Assembly (NCBI GenBank): GCA_034669045.1
Contig: JAXDOD010000096.1
Span: 1-64,000 of the forward strand
DNA from: VAZQ01 sp034669045
Lineage (GTDB): Bacteria > Pseudomonadota > Alphaproteobacteria > Rhizobiales > Xanthobacteraceae
Reading direction: 5' to 3'
DNA: 64,000 nucleotides
Made by a program: the position numbers and the translations under genes. Shown here in pieces: positions 25,995 through 34,739 of the stretch (position 1 is its first letter; every line of letters begins with the position of its first letter). The notes beneath the pieces are model-generated. The model was not told the DNA's origin, searched no databases, and worked only from the letters and a program-made list of their open reading frames with translations.

Positions 25995-26855
25995 ATGCTG
26001 TATCGAAGCTCGATCGGTGCCATCGCGCTGGCGGTGGTCTGCTGGCTGTCTCCCGCCGCCGCGCAGGTCTTCGATTTCGGAAAATATCCTGACCTGAAAG
26101 GCCAGTGGCGACGGGTCGTCGTTCCCGGGATTCCGGGTCAGCAGGGTCACGACCAGACCAAGCCCGGCGGCCACGGCCAACAAGCGCCGCTCACCCCCGA
26201 GTATGAGGCGGTGTTCGTCGCAAATCTCGCAGAACAGGCCAAGGGCGGGCTCGGCAATATCTCCACCGCGCGATGTCTGCCGGCCGGAATGCCGCACATG
26301 ATGATGGGTTTCGGACAGATGGAGTACGTCATCACGCCGGACACTACCCATATCCTGATCGACTGGGATGACCACGGCCGCCGGATATTCACCGACGGAC
26401 GCGACTGGCCGAGCGGACTCGAACCGTCTTGGTCGGGCTACTCCATCGGCAAATGGATCGACCAGGACGGCGACGGCAAATATGACATGCTCGATGTCGA
26501 GACGCGCGGACCCTTCAAAGGACCACGCTCCTACGACCCGAGCGGCCTGCCGCTGCACTTCGACAACGCGTCGGTGTTCAAAGAGCGCATCTACCTCGAC
26601 AAGGCCGACCCGAACATCCTGCACGACGAGGTGACCACGATCGACCACGCCTTGACGCGGCCGTGGACCGTCGACAAACGCTACCGGCGCAATTCAAACC
26701 CGCGCGCGGCCTGGTCCGAATACTATTGCGGCGAGAACAACGCGCAGGTCGTCATCGGCAAGGAAAACTATTTCCTGGCCAATGGTTTCCTGATGCCGGT
26801 GCGGAAGGGCCAGACGCCGCCGGATCTGCGGTATTTCGAGCCGACAGGACGGTAA
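25995..26855 (+). CDS. Secreted protein of unknown function with a calcium-loop-like motif
   Basis: 286 residues. The ATG at 25995 is favoured because AGGAGG lies 7 nt upstream, whereas the ATG at 25989 is too close. Signal peptide ends SPAAAQ. The mature part has PDLKGQWRRVV, APLTPEYEAVF, TARCLPAGMPHMMMGFGQ and DQDGDGKYDML, the last a DxDxDG loop as in EF-hand/dockerin calcium sites. I recall a family of exported rhizobial proteins with this layout but no assigned activity. It is followed by another small exported protein. Confidence 0.8.
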   Translation: MLYRSSIGAIALAVVCWLSPAAAQVFDFGKYPDLKGQWRRVVVPGIPGQQGHDQTKPGGHGQQAPLTPEYEAVFVANLAEQAKGGLGNISTARCLPAGMPHMMMGFGQMEYVITPDTTHILIDWDDHGRRIFTDGRDWPSGLEPSWSGYSIGKWIDQDGDGKYDMLDVETRGPFKGPRSYDPSGLPLHFDNASVFKERIYLDKADPNILHDEVTTIDHALTRPWTVDKRYRRNSNPRAAWSEYYCGENNAQVVIGKENYFLANGFLMPVRKGQTPPDLRYFEPTGR

Positions 26856-26887
26856 TGGGCCTGCATACCTTGCGAGAGGAGCCGAAA

Positions 26888-27385
26888 ATGATGCGCCTGG
26901 TCACCTTCGGTCTTGCCTTGTTCCTCGCCGAGCCAGCCGCGGCAACGGACTGGCAGGAATACGAGTATCCCGACCAGTCCTTCACGGTGCATTTTCCCGC
27001 TGATCCCAAGATCGAGATCGCGACCTATCAGGGCGTGGACGGCCGCGCGGCCGAAGCGCGCGTCTACTCCGTTACGCTGGACACCGGCATTTTCACAATG
27101 ACGGTCGCCGAACTGCCCGACGGTGGGCCAGACGACGGCGCCGTGATCAGCCATGCGGTCAAGACGATGACGGAAGGCGGCGAGATCAAGCTCGACTTGC
27201 CCCACCGCATCCGCACGGTCTACGGCCGCCAACTCGGCATCGCAGCGGCGAACGGCGGATTCTCCTACGTCGCGGTGTTTTATCGCAACAAGCGGCTCTA
27301 CCAGCTCGAGGGCAAGGCGTTTGTCGCGGGCGGCCAGGCCGAGGTCGACGCCATGATCTTCCAGCAATCGCTCGACTTGACCTGA
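26888..27385 (+). CDS. Small secreted protein of unknown function
   Basis: 165 residues with the start at 26888 after GAGAGGAG. Signal peptide MMRLVTFGLALFLAEPAAA. The mature part opens DWQEYEYPDQSFTVHFPADP, like domains that describe a 'PsbP/MOG1-like' fold, and continues FTMTVAELPD, GFSYVAVFYRNKRLYQLEG. An earlier ATG at 26855 overlaps the previous stop codon but would bury the signal sequence. Probably cotranscribed with the upstream gene. No function assigned. Confidence 0.75.
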   Translation: MMRLVTFGLALFLAEPAAATDWQEYEYPDQSFTVHFPADPKIEIATYQGVDGRAAEARVYSVTLDTGIFTMTVAELPDGGPDDGAVISHAVKTMTEGGEIKLDLPHRIRTVYGRQLGIAAANGGFSYVAVFYRNKRLYQLEGKAFVAGGQAEVDAMIFQQSLDLT

Positions 27386-27518
27386 AGCCCCGCGCCGGAC
27401 TTGCCGGCACGCGCATCACCGCGCAGGTCAGGGGACCGGGCCGCACCGGAATCCATGGACCGCCTCGCCGATGCCTAGTCTAAGCTCACGCAACGCGACC
27501 AGGCTGGAGGAGGAAACG

Positions 27519-27660
27519 ATGGCTGAGGCAGCATCGCTCGGCGCACTTGCTTACGCGAGACCGAGCCGGTCCCGTGGATCGAGTCCACACCGGGCAACAA
27601 GATGAAGGTGATCCATCACGCAAGACGCGTAGGCACGCTTCGCTTTGCCCAGCCTACAAC
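27519..27660 (+). pseudogene. Possible remnant of a small cupin-type gene
   Basis: A very good Shine-Dalgarno (GGAGGAGG) precedes the ATG at 27519, but that frame ends after 28 codons. Another frame from 27557 reads ETEPVPWIESTPGNKMKVI, like the N-terminus of single-domain cupins (PW..x..G...KV), and then runs straight into an intergenic repeat (GTAGGCACGCTTCGC...GCCTAC, 27629-27656). This looks like a 5' fragment of a frameshifted, truncated gene. The match is short and the call is tentative. Confidence 0.33.
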
Positions 27661-27669
27661 TTGCGGCTC

Positions 27670-28707
27670 CTACGCATTCCCGCGCGCCTGCTTTTCGATC
27701 TGCTCCTTGAGCCGCGGATAGACCTTGAGCGCGTTGCCCTCGAACACCTTCTGCTTGTCGGCGGCGTCGAGGTTCGGCGTGTTGTCGACATAGCGCTTGG
27801 TGTCGTCGAAGTAATTCCCGGTCTTGGGGTCGATGCCCTTCACGGCGCCGACCATCTCGGACGCGAACAGGATGTTCTCGGCCGGCACCACCTTGGTGAG
27901 GAGGTCGATGCCGGGCTGGTGATAGACGCAGGTGTCGAAGTAGATGTTCTCGCCCATGATCTCGGTGAGCTCGGGCTTCTTGTTGTCGAGCGCGATGCCG
28001 CGGAAGCGGCCCCAGTGGAACGGCACCGCGCCGCCGCCGTGCGGGATGATCAGCTTGAGCTTGGGGAATTGCTTGAACAGGTCGGACAGGATGAGCTGCA
28101 TGAACGCCATGGTGTCGGCGTTGAGGTAGTAGGAGCCGGTGGTGTGCTGCGCCGGATTGCAGCAGCCTGAGACATGGACCATCGCCGGCACGTCGAGCTC
28201 GATCATCTTTTCGTAGAACGGGTACCACCATTTGTCGGTGAGCGGCGGCGCGTTGAAATAGCCGCCGGACGGATCCGGATTGAGGTTGCAGCCGACCATG
28301 CCGAGCTCGTTGACGCAGCGCTCGAGCTCCTTGATCGAGCTCGTCGGCGACTCCCCCTGCGTCTGCGGGAGCTGGCACACGCCGATGAAATTCTTCGGGA
28401 ACAGCGTGCAGACGCGGTGGATCAGGTCGTTGCAGATCTGCGTCCACTCCTGGCTGACCGCGAAGTCGCCGACGTGATGGCCCATGCCCGACGCGCGCGG
28501 CGAGAAGATCGTGAGGTCGGTGCCGCGCTCGCGCTGCAGCTTGAGCTGCGCGCCCTCGATCGACGCCTTGATCTCGTCGTCGGACATCGTCAGCCCCGCG
28601 CGCGGCGGCAGCGGCGCCTTGTTCTTGACCGCCTCGGTCTGGTCCTTGCGGAAGCGGTGCAGGTCCTTGGGCTCGGTCGTGTAATGGCCGTGACAGTCGA
28701 TGATCAT
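27670..28707 (-). CDS. ligJ: Amidohydrolase of the 4-oxalomesaconate hydratase (LigJ) type
   Basis: 345 residues from MIIDCHGHYTTEP at 28707. Amidohydrolase-superfamily metal motif DCHGHY at the N-terminus. Segments shared with LigJ of the protocatechuate 4,5-cleavage pathway as I recall them: FSPRASGMGHHVGD, ELERCVNELGMVGCNLNPDP, WWYPFYEKMIELDVPAMVHV, IIPHGGGAVPFHWGRFRG, FDTCVYHQPGIDLL and FASEMVGAVKGIDP. LigJ hydrates 4-oxalomesaconate to 4-carboxy-4-hydroxy-2-oxoadipate. The aldolase gene at 29219 could act on the product. Other pathway genes (ligA/B, ligC, ligI) are not in the window. Confidence 0.88.
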   Translation of the reverse strand: MIIDCHGHYTTEPKDLHRFRKDQTEAVKNKAPLPPRAGLTMSDDEIKASIEGAQLKLQRERGTDLTIFSPRASGMGHHVGDFAVSQEWTQICNDLIHRVCTLFPKNFIGVCQLPQTQGESPTSSIKELERCVNELGMVGCNLNPDPSGGYFNAPPLTDKWWYPFYEKMIELDVPAMVHVSGCCNPAQHTTGSYYLNADTMAFMQLILSDLFKQFPKLKLIIPHGGGAVPFHWGRFRGIALDNKKPELTEIMGENIYFDTCVYHQPGIDLLTKVVPAENILFASEMVGAVKGIDPKTGNYFDDTKRYVDNTPNLDAADKQKVFEGNALKVYPRLKEQIEKQARGNA

Positions 28708-28886
28708 GACGCGTTCACTTTGGTCCTTGGTGGCTGGATTCTCGCAGCGGCTCGGCGCCGCGAACATATGTGGATTGGATTCAAGCTGGAACCGGATCGA
28801 GTCTTTTCTCGATGCGATCCAGACGGCCCTCGATACTGGTCGATGCGCCTCGTCTGGCTCGCGATCTGTGCCTGCAGGTGACCGAT

Positions 28887-29072
28887 CTAAGCCATGACAT
28901 GCCCCATGGTCGCCTCGAAGCCCGTGATGCGCGACTTGATCTCGGTCAGTTCCGCGTCGAGCTTATCGACCTTGGCATCGAGTCGGTCGACCTTGACATC
29001 GACCTTGGCGATCGCCTGCCGGATCTGCCGCAGATGTTCAAGAACGATATTGTCCGGTTCGTCGATCATCAT
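28887..29072 (-). CDS. Small coiled-coil protein of unknown function
   Basis: 61 residues. Starts MMIDEPDNIVLEHLRQIRQ, then a heptad run (IAKVDVKVDRLDAKVDKLDA) and ITGFEATMGHVMA. The repeated V/L-D spacing predicts a parallel coiled coil of about 40 residues. I recall short rhizobial proteins that begin with EPDNIVLxxLRxIR; their role is unknown. No clear Shine-Dalgarno. It lies between ligJ and the divergent aldolase gene. Confidence 0.58.
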   Translation of the reverse strand: MMIDEPDNIVLEHLRQIRQAIAKVDVKVDRLDAKVDKLDAELTEIKSRITGFEATMGHVMA

Positions 29073-29218
29073 GCCAGTCTAGCCAATTCGAAATCGCTTC
29101 ACCACAGCCCAGTTGACCACTCATAGATGCTACGAAGTGGCAATTATCATTGTCAAACCGGCATCGTTTCGGCCACATTGCGGCCGACCAGGAACCGCAG
29201 CGCGTACGGGGGAGTAGC

Positions 29219-30082
29219 ATGGCCGAACTACCGCGTCTCAACAGCGTGATCAAAGCCCTGGAACAGGGCAAGCCCACGTTCACGTCGTTCTGCCAGGCCG
29301 ACCCCGAAACCGCGATCGCCATGGCCACCGCCAAATACGACGGCGTCGTCTACGAGATGGAGCACAATCCCTGGGACATCCGGGCGCTGCGCGATAGCCT
29401 GCAATACATGCTCAATCGCGGCCAGATCGCCAGGTCCGGCTCGGTGGCGCCGCCCGTCACCCCGATGGTGCGCATCCCGCCGAACGGCGCCGAGAAGGCG
29501 CAGTTCCACGCCAAACAGGCGCTCGACCTCGGCGCCTATGGGATCGTATGGCCGCACATCTCGACCGCGGACGAGGCCTATAACGCGGTCGCCGCCTGCC
29601 GTTATCCTCGGCTCAAGGACAAGCCTCTGTACGAGCCGCAGGGCATCCGCGGCGACGGACCGACCGCGGCGGTGCGCTACTGGGGCGTGTCGCAGCAGGA
29701 ATATTACGACCGCGCCGACGTCTGGCCGCTCAATCCGAAGGGCGAGATCTTCGTGATCCTGATGATGGAGGACACGCGCGGGATCGAGAACCTGCCGAGA
29801 ATCCTGAAGGAGGTGCCCGGCATCGGCGCCATCCTGATCGGCGAAGGCGATCTTTCGCAGGAGCTCGGCTATCCGCGCCAGTACGAGCACAAGGTCGTGC
29901 TCGAATGGATGGCGCGTGTGGTCAATTGCTGCAAGGAGCACAACGTCCCGGTCGGCCATCCGCATGTCGATTCGAACAATGTCGAGCGCGTGCTCGCCGA
30001 GGGCTACCGCTTCCTGATGGCGGCGCCGGTGCGCAGCTATGGAGCGCTGGAGAAGGGCCTCAAGCTGGCGGGAAGGGCGTAA
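29219..30082 (+). CDS. HpcH/HpaI-family aldolase (citrate lyase-like)
   Basis: Class II, metal-dependent aldolase fold (TIM barrel), 287 residues. The ATG at 29219 follows GGGGGAG. Family landmarks: VVYEMEHNPWD (equivalent of the FDxEH motif), TPMVRIPPNG, LDLGAYGIVWPHIST, ILMMEDTRGIEN with metal-binding Glu/Asp, and AILIGEGDLSQELG. Such enzymes cleave 2-oxo-4-hydroxy acids to pyruvate plus an aldehyde or oxo acid. Its position near a LigJ-like hydratase suggests cleavage of a hydroxy-oxo-adipate-type intermediate, although the usual CHA aldolase belongs to a different family (RraA/LigK). Confidence 0.88.
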   Translation: MAELPRLNSVIKALEQGKPTFTSFCQADPETAIAMATAKYDGVVYEMEHNPWDIRALRDSLQYMLNRGQIARSGSVAPPVTPMVRIPPNGAEKAQFHAKQALDLGAYGIVWPHISTADEAYNAVAACRYPRLKDKPLYEPQGIRGDGPTAAVRYWGVSQQEYYDRADVWPLNPKGEIFVILMMEDTRGIENLPRILKEVPGIGAILIGEGDLSQELGYPRQYEHKVVLEWMARVVNCCKEHNVPVGHPHVDSNNVERVLAEGYRFLMAAPVRSYGALEKGLKLAGRA

Positions 30083-30421
30083 CGTCGCTTGCTCCGCCCT
30101 CATGGTTGGCGACGCCCGCCCCCATCCTCCCCCAGCTTGCGCGCATAGGCGCCAGAGGCGCCAAGTTAACGCGCATAGGCGCCAAGTTAAAAGGTGCGTG
30201 TCCCGGGTGGTCACGGCGATCCGCGCGATGCGCGCCATTGCGGCGCGACCGCATCGTGACGCCGCAAGTCTCGTTCACGGTCTGGACTCTTACGGCCCGA
30301 GTCGCCTTGGGGGTAAAGTCAACCGATTCGCGGGCTTGGTGGCGGTCGAGGCACGTGAGGTGCCGCCATGCGGTCCGCGTGAGCCGGTTGGCGCCGGCCA
30401 AAGGCGGTGGGGCAAGCGGGA
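30083..30421. repeat. 339-bp intergenic region with a short tandem repeat
   Basis: Two adjacent units begin GCGCATAGGCGCCA and end CCAAGTTAA (30141-30169 and 30171-30190); the first has an extra GAGGCG insertion. The remaining DNA leads to divL and must hold its promoter, but I could not pick clear -35/-10 boxes. No gene seen. Confidence 0.6.
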
Positions 30422-32968
30422 ATGCCGGACACGATCCGGATCACCGGCGGGAGCTTTGGGGCTCATCCGCGGCGCAGCGGATTTCGCGCGGCCGCCGCTG
30501 TCCTGTGTGCGCCGTTCTGGACCGGCGGTGCCGCCGCGCAGGACGCCGTCGATGCCCTCCCGATCCGCGGCACGGTGTTCGAGGGTTCGACGCTCGACGC
30601 CTATTTGTGGGCGCTCCTGCAGCTCGACGGGCATGAGATCGCCGCGCTGGCGCTGACGCTCGGCGTCCTGTGTTTCGCGGTGGTCACCGCGATCCTCCTG
30701 GTGCGCACCCGGCACCGCCTCGTCGAGACAGAGGCCATTGCGCGCGACCAGATCATCGCCGCCAAGGCCGAGAGCGACCGCGTGCTGACGCTGCTGCGCT
30801 CCGACCCGCAGATTCTCATCGTCTGGGCGGCGGCCTCGGACGAGCCCGAGATCATCGGCGATCCGACCCTCGTCGCCAGCGCCGACGCGCCGCACCGCGT
30901 GCTCGCCTTCGGGACCTGGCTCGAGCCGGAACAGGCGCGGACCATGGAGGGCCTGGTCGAGCAGCTCCGCGCCCGCGGCGAAAGCTTCGCGACCACGCTG
31001 GCCACGCGCAACGGCCGCCCGATCGAGGCCGACGGGCACGTGATCGGGGGACGCGCGATCCTGCGCCTCAAGGACGTGAGCGGGGTCAGGCGCGAGCTCG
31101 CCGATCTGCTCGCGCGCTATCAGAAACAGACCGAGGACAGCGATGCGCTGCGCACCCTGATCGATACCCTGCCGTCTCCGATCTGGGTGCGGGACGAGGC
31201 CGCCAAGCTGGTGTTCGCGAACGCCGCCTATGCGCGCCTGGTCGACGCCAAGGACGCCCGCGAGGCGATCGAGCGCGGCATCGAGCTGTTCGACCGCGCC
31301 GCGCGCGAGGAGCTGTTCCGCGCCCACGAGGCGGAGCAATCCTACGCGGGACGGCTGCCGGCCATCGTCGCCGGCAGCCGGCGGACCTTCGACGTGCTCA
31401 CCTCCCCGGCCCGGCGCGGCAGCGCCGGCATCGGCATCGACGCCACCGAAACGGAAGCCTTGCGGGCCGAGCTCAAGCACATGGTCGAGGCGCACCGGCG
31501 CACCCTTGACCGGCTGGCGACCGGCGTCGCCATCTTCGGCTCCGACCAGAAGCTCATCTTCTACAACTCGGCCTATCGCTCGCTGTGGGACTTGGAGGCC
31601 GCCTTCCTGGACCAGGGGCCCACGGATTCGGGCGTGCTCGATCAGTTGCGTGCGATGCGCAAGCTCCCGGAGGAGCAGGACTTCCGGCAGTGGAAGGGGC
31701 AGTTGCACGAGGCCTATCGCGCGCTCGAAGCCAAGGAGTTCACCTGGCACCTCCCGGACGGCCGCACCTTGCGCGTGAGCACGACGCCCAATCCGGAAGG
31801 CGGCGTGATCTACCTGTTCCACGACGTGACCGAGCGGCTCGATCTCGAGCGGCGCTACGACGCCCTCATCAAGGTGCAGGGCGAGACGCTCGACAACCTC
31901 ACCGAGGCGGTGGCCGTGTTCGCGAGCGACGGCCGGCTGCGGCTGGTCAACCCGGTGTTCGCCCGCATGTGGAAGCTGGCGCCGGAGACGCTGGCGGAGC
32001 GTCCGCATATCGAGACCGTGATCGGCTGGTGCCAGCCGCTCTCCGGCGACGACCGGCTGTGGCAGGCGCTGCGCACCACCGTCACGGCCATCGACAATCG
32101 CGACCTGGTGACCGGCCGCCTGGAGCGGCGCGACGGCAGCGTGGTCGATTGCGCCACCATCCCGCTGCCCGATGGCGCCACTCTCGTCACCTTCCAGGAC
32201 GTCACCGATTCAGTGAACGTCGAGCGCGCGCTGCGCGAGCGCAACGAGGCGCTCGAGGACGCCGACAAGATCAAGATCGACTTCGTGCATCACGTGTCCT
32301 ACGAGCTGCGCTCGCCGCTCACCAACATCATCGGCTTCTCGCATTTCCTCGGCGACCCGGTGACCGGGCCGCTGACCGGCAAGCAGCGCGAATATCTCGG
32401 CTACATCCAGGTCTCGACCAACGCGCTGCTCGCGATCATCAACAACATCCTCGATCTCGCCACCATCGACGCCGGCGCCATGAAGCTCAACCTCGGCCCG
32501 GTGGACATCCGCAAGACCATGGATGCGGCCGCCGAAGGCGTGCAGGACCGGCTGGTGCAGAGCGGAATCTCGCTCACGATCCGGGCCGCGCCGGATATCG
32601 GCAGCTTCGTGGCCGACGAGCGGCGGGTGCGCCAGACGCTGTTCAATCTCCTGGCCAATGCCATAGGCTTCTCGCCGGCCGGCGAGGCCGTTACGCTCTC
32701 GGCGCAGCGGCTCAAGGATGCCGTCGTATTCTCGGTCACCGATCACGGGCCCGGCATCCCGCCCGACGTGCAGGACAAGGTATTCGATTGGTTCGAAACC
32801 CATTCCCTCGGCTCGCGCCATCGCGGCACCGGCCTCGGCCTGTCGCTGGTGCGCTCGTTCGTCGAGCTGCACGGCGGCGAGGTGACGCTCGATTCGGCGA
32901 TCGGGCGCGGCACCACCGTGACCTGCATCTTCCCGCTCGGCGAGGTTGGCGAGCGGACCGCGGCGTGA
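30422..32968 (+). CDS. divL: DivL-type PAS sensor kinase homologue with Tyr at the phospho-acceptor position
   Basis: 848 residues. An N-terminal hydrophobic helix (about 72-95, ALALTLGVLCFAVVTAILLV) anchors it. Several PAS-like modules follow (LIDTLPSPIWVRDEAAKLVF; LDRLATGVAIFGSDQKLIFY; LDNLTEAVAVFASDGRLRLV), then a HisKA/HATPase_c end. The H-box reads FVHHVSYELRSPLTNIIG: the residue normally a phosphorylated His (SHELR) is Tyr627. N-box LLANAIGFSP, G1 DHGPGIP and G2 GTGLGLSL remain. Tyr at this place defines DivL, which in Caulobacter controls CckA and reads DivK. Position directly before tsaE matches alphaproteobacterial DivL loci. Confidence 0.88.
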   Translation: MPDTIRITGGSFGAHPRRSGFRAAAAVLCAPFWTGGAAAQDAVDALPIRGTVFEGSTLDAYLWALLQLDGHEIAALALTLGVLCFAVVTAILLVRTRHRLVETEAIARDQIIAAKAESDRVLTLLRSDPQILIVWAAASDEPEIIGDPTLVASADAPHRVLAFGTWLEPEQARTMEGLVEQLRARGESFATTLATRNGRPIEADGHVIGGRAILRLKDVSGVRRELADLLARYQKQTEDSDALRTLIDTLPSPIWVRDEAAKLVFANAAYARLVDAKDAREAIERGIELFDRAAREELFRAHEAEQSYAGRLPAIVAGSRRTFDVLTSPARRGSAGIGIDATETEALRAELKHMVEAHRRTLDRLATGVAIFGSDQKLIFYNSAYRSLWDLEAAFLDQGPTDSGVLDQLRAMRKLPEEQDFRQWKGQLHEAYRALEAKEFTWHLPDGRTLRVSTTPNPEGGVIYLFHDVTERLDLERRYDALIKVQGETLDNLTEAVAVFASDGRLRLVNPVFARMWKLAPETLAERPHIETVIGWCQPLSGDDRLWQALRTTVTAIDNRDLVTGRLERRDGSVVDCATIPLPDGATLVTFQDVTDSVNVERALRERNEALEDADKIKIDFVHHVSYELRSPLTNIIGFSHFLGDPVTGPLTGKQREYLGYIQVSTNALLAIINNILDLATIDAGAMKLNLGPVDIRKTMDAAAEGVQDRLVQSGISLTIRAAPDIGSFVADERRVRQTLFNLLANAIGFSPAGEAVTLSAQRLKDAVVFSVTDHGPGIPPDVQDKVFDWFETHSLGSRHRGTGLGLSLVRSFVELHGGEVTLDSAIGRGTTVTCIFPLGEVGERTAA

Positions 32969-33026
32969 GGTGTTGCTCAGGCCGCACGCTCGGTCTGCGC
33001 CTCCCTTGTAAGGCTGGTGCCGCAAC

Positions 33027-33066
33027 GTTCCCTCCGCCCTTGTGGGGGAGGGACAGGGAGAGGGGT
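33027..33066. repeat. Dispersed GTTCCCTCC...GGGAGAGGGG repeat, copy 3
   Basis: GTTCCCTCCGCCCTTGTGGG runs into GGAGGGACAGGGAGAGGGG, nearly identical to the copies at 16621-16661 and, once interrupted, at 14678-14854. An ACCGAGTTCGCCGCC tag follows at 33128-33142; similar tags occur near 14914 and 47470. It lies between divL and tsaE. Confidence 0.75.
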
Positions 33067-33176
33067 AGCAGCGGGTCCCGGACGCGTGGCCTCCCCCTCC
33101 CCTACGCTGGCGGGAGGAGGGGAGTAGACCGAGTTCGCCGCCACGATCATGCCAACTGGCAAGCGGAACGCGCGTG

Positions 33177-34721
33177 ATGGCCATGCTGCTGACCCCGTCC
33201 GGCGGTGCGAGCTTCTCGGTGGTGCTGCCGGACGAGCACGCCACGCGCCGGCTCATGGTCGACGTCGCGAGCGCGCTGGAGCCCGGCGACCTGCTCACCC
33301 TGTCGGGCGACCTCGGCGCCGGCAAGACCATGTTCGCGCGTGCCATGATCCGCTTTCTGGCCGGCGACGAGACGATCGAGGTGCCGAGCCCGACCTTCAA
33401 CCTGATGCAGGTCTACGACCTGCCGCGGTTTCCGGTGGTGCACGCCGATCTCTACCGGCTCTCGGGCGCGGCCGAACTCGCCGAGCTCGGCTTCGACGAC
33501 CTGCCGGAAGGCGCGGTCGTGCTGCTCGAATGGCCGGACCGCGCCGCCGGTTTCCTGCCGCCCGACCGGCTCGACGTCGCGCTCACGCTGGTGCCCAAGC
33601 TCAAGCTCCAGTTCCGCCAGGCCCGGGTGACCGGCTACGGCGCCTTCGCGGCGCGCGTGGACCGGATGGCGGCGGTCCGCCAGTTCATCGCCGAGGCCGG
33701 CATGAGCGAGGCGCTGCGCCAGCGCATGGCCGGCGACGCCTCGACGCGGAGCTATGACCGGCTGCTGCTCGGCGAGCGCAGCGCCATCCTGATGAACGCG
33801 CCGCGGCGGCCGGACGGTCCGCCGGTGCGCGACGGGCGGCCCTACAGCGGCATCGCGCATCTGGCGGAGAGCGTGGTGCCCTTCGTGGCGATGGCGAAGG
33901 GCCTGCGCGAGCGCGGCCTGTCCGCGCCCGAGATCTATCACGCCGACCTCGACCAGGGGCTGCTGCTGATCGAGGACCTCGGCGATGAGCGCGTCGTGCA
34001 GGGCGATCCTGCGGCTCCGATCGAGGAGCGTTATGCGGCCGCGGTCGACGTGCTGCTGGCGCTGCATGAACAGCTCCTGCCCGACCGGCTGCCGGTCGCG
34101 CCGCACGTCGAGCATCAGATTCCCGCCTACGACATGGAAGCCTTCCTGATCGAGGCCGAGCTGCTGCTCGACTGGTACGTCCCGCGGCTGGGCGTGCCGA
34201 TCACCGACGAGGCGCGCGCGGCGTTCGTGGCGCTCTGGCGCGAGGCCCTGCAGCCGGCGATCGATTCCCCCCCGACCTGGGTGCTACGCGACTACCATTC
34301 ACCCAACCTGCTCTGGCTGCCGCGCCGGACCGAGCTGCAGCGGCTCGGCCTGCTCGACTTCCAGGACGCCCTGATGGGGCCGGCGGCCTACGATCTCGCG
34401 TCGCTGCTGCAGGACGCCCGCATCGACGTGCCCGAGGCGGTCGAGGTGGCGCTGCTCGGCCGCTATGTGCGCCGGCGGCGCGCCAGCGACCCGGACTTCG
34501 ACGGCGGGCAGTTCATCAGGACCTATGTCACCCTGGCGGCGCAGCGCGCCAGCAAGATTCTGGGCATTTTCGCCCGCCTCGACCTGCGCGACGGCAAGCC
34601 ACAATATTTGCGCCATATGCCGCGGGTATGGACCTATCTGCAGCGCTCGCTCGCGCATCCGTCGCTGGCGGCGCTCAATGAGTGGTATAGCGAACACGTT
34701 CCGGCGTTGAAGACTATCTGA
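33177..34721 (+). CDS. tsaE: Fusion of TsaE (tRNA t6A ATPase) with an AmgK-like sugar phosphotransferase
   Basis: 514 residues. Residues 10-160 are TsaE, the ATPase that drives TsaBD in tRNA t6A37 synthesis: Walker A GDLGAGKT (44-51), SPTFNLMQVYD, HADLYRL and VVLLEWPDRA. Residues about 175-514 are an APH-fold kinase with RDYHSPNLLWL (catalytic loop) and LLDFQDALMGPAAYDLASLL (DFG-like plus following helix). The kinase part resembles AmgK, which phosphorylates MurNAc/GlcNAc at C1 in wall recycling. The fusion is known in alphaproteobacteria. Start ATG at 33177, with GTG at 33174 an alternative. A MurU-like gene follows, matching AmgK. Confidence 0.93.
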   Translation: MAMLLTPSGGASFSVVLPDEHATRRLMVDVASALEPGDLLTLSGDLGAGKTMFARAMIRFLAGDETIEVPSPTFNLMQVYDLPRFPVVHADLYRLSGAAELAELGFDDLPEGAVVLLEWPDRAAGFLPPDRLDVALTLVPKLKLQFRQARVTGYGAFAARVDRMAAVRQFIAEAGMSEALRQRMAGDASTRSYDRLLLGERSAILMNAPRRPDGPPVRDGRPYSGIAHLAESVVPFVAMAKGLRERGLSAPEIYHADLDQGLLLIEDLGDERVVQGDPAAPIEERYAAAVDVLLALHEQLLPDRLPVAPHVEHQIPAYDMEAFLIEAELLLDWYVPRLGVPITDEARAAFVALWREALQPAIDSPPTWVLRDYHSPNLLWLPRRTELQRLGLLDFQDALMGPAAYDLASLLQDARIDVPEAVEVALLGRYVRRRRASDPDFDGGQFIRTYVTLAAQRASKILGIFARLDLRDGKPQYLRHMPRVWTYLQRSLAHPSLAALNEWYSEHVPALKTI

Positions 34722-34739
34722 TTCGCAGCGGGGGACTTG

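Noticed and set aside
25284..26648. 454-codon frame antisense to the GST and the secreted protein
   Set aside because: It spans two real genes and the intergenic palindrome on the other strand and has no recognisable domain.
30141..30190. CRISPR array
   Set aside because: Only two imperfect short units without spacers of regular size and no cas genes. No CRISPR-like array was seen in the window.
32300..32302. His-to-Tyr change as a sequencing error or dead kinase
   Set aside because: Tyr at this place plus the gene's position before tsaE is the known DivL signature.
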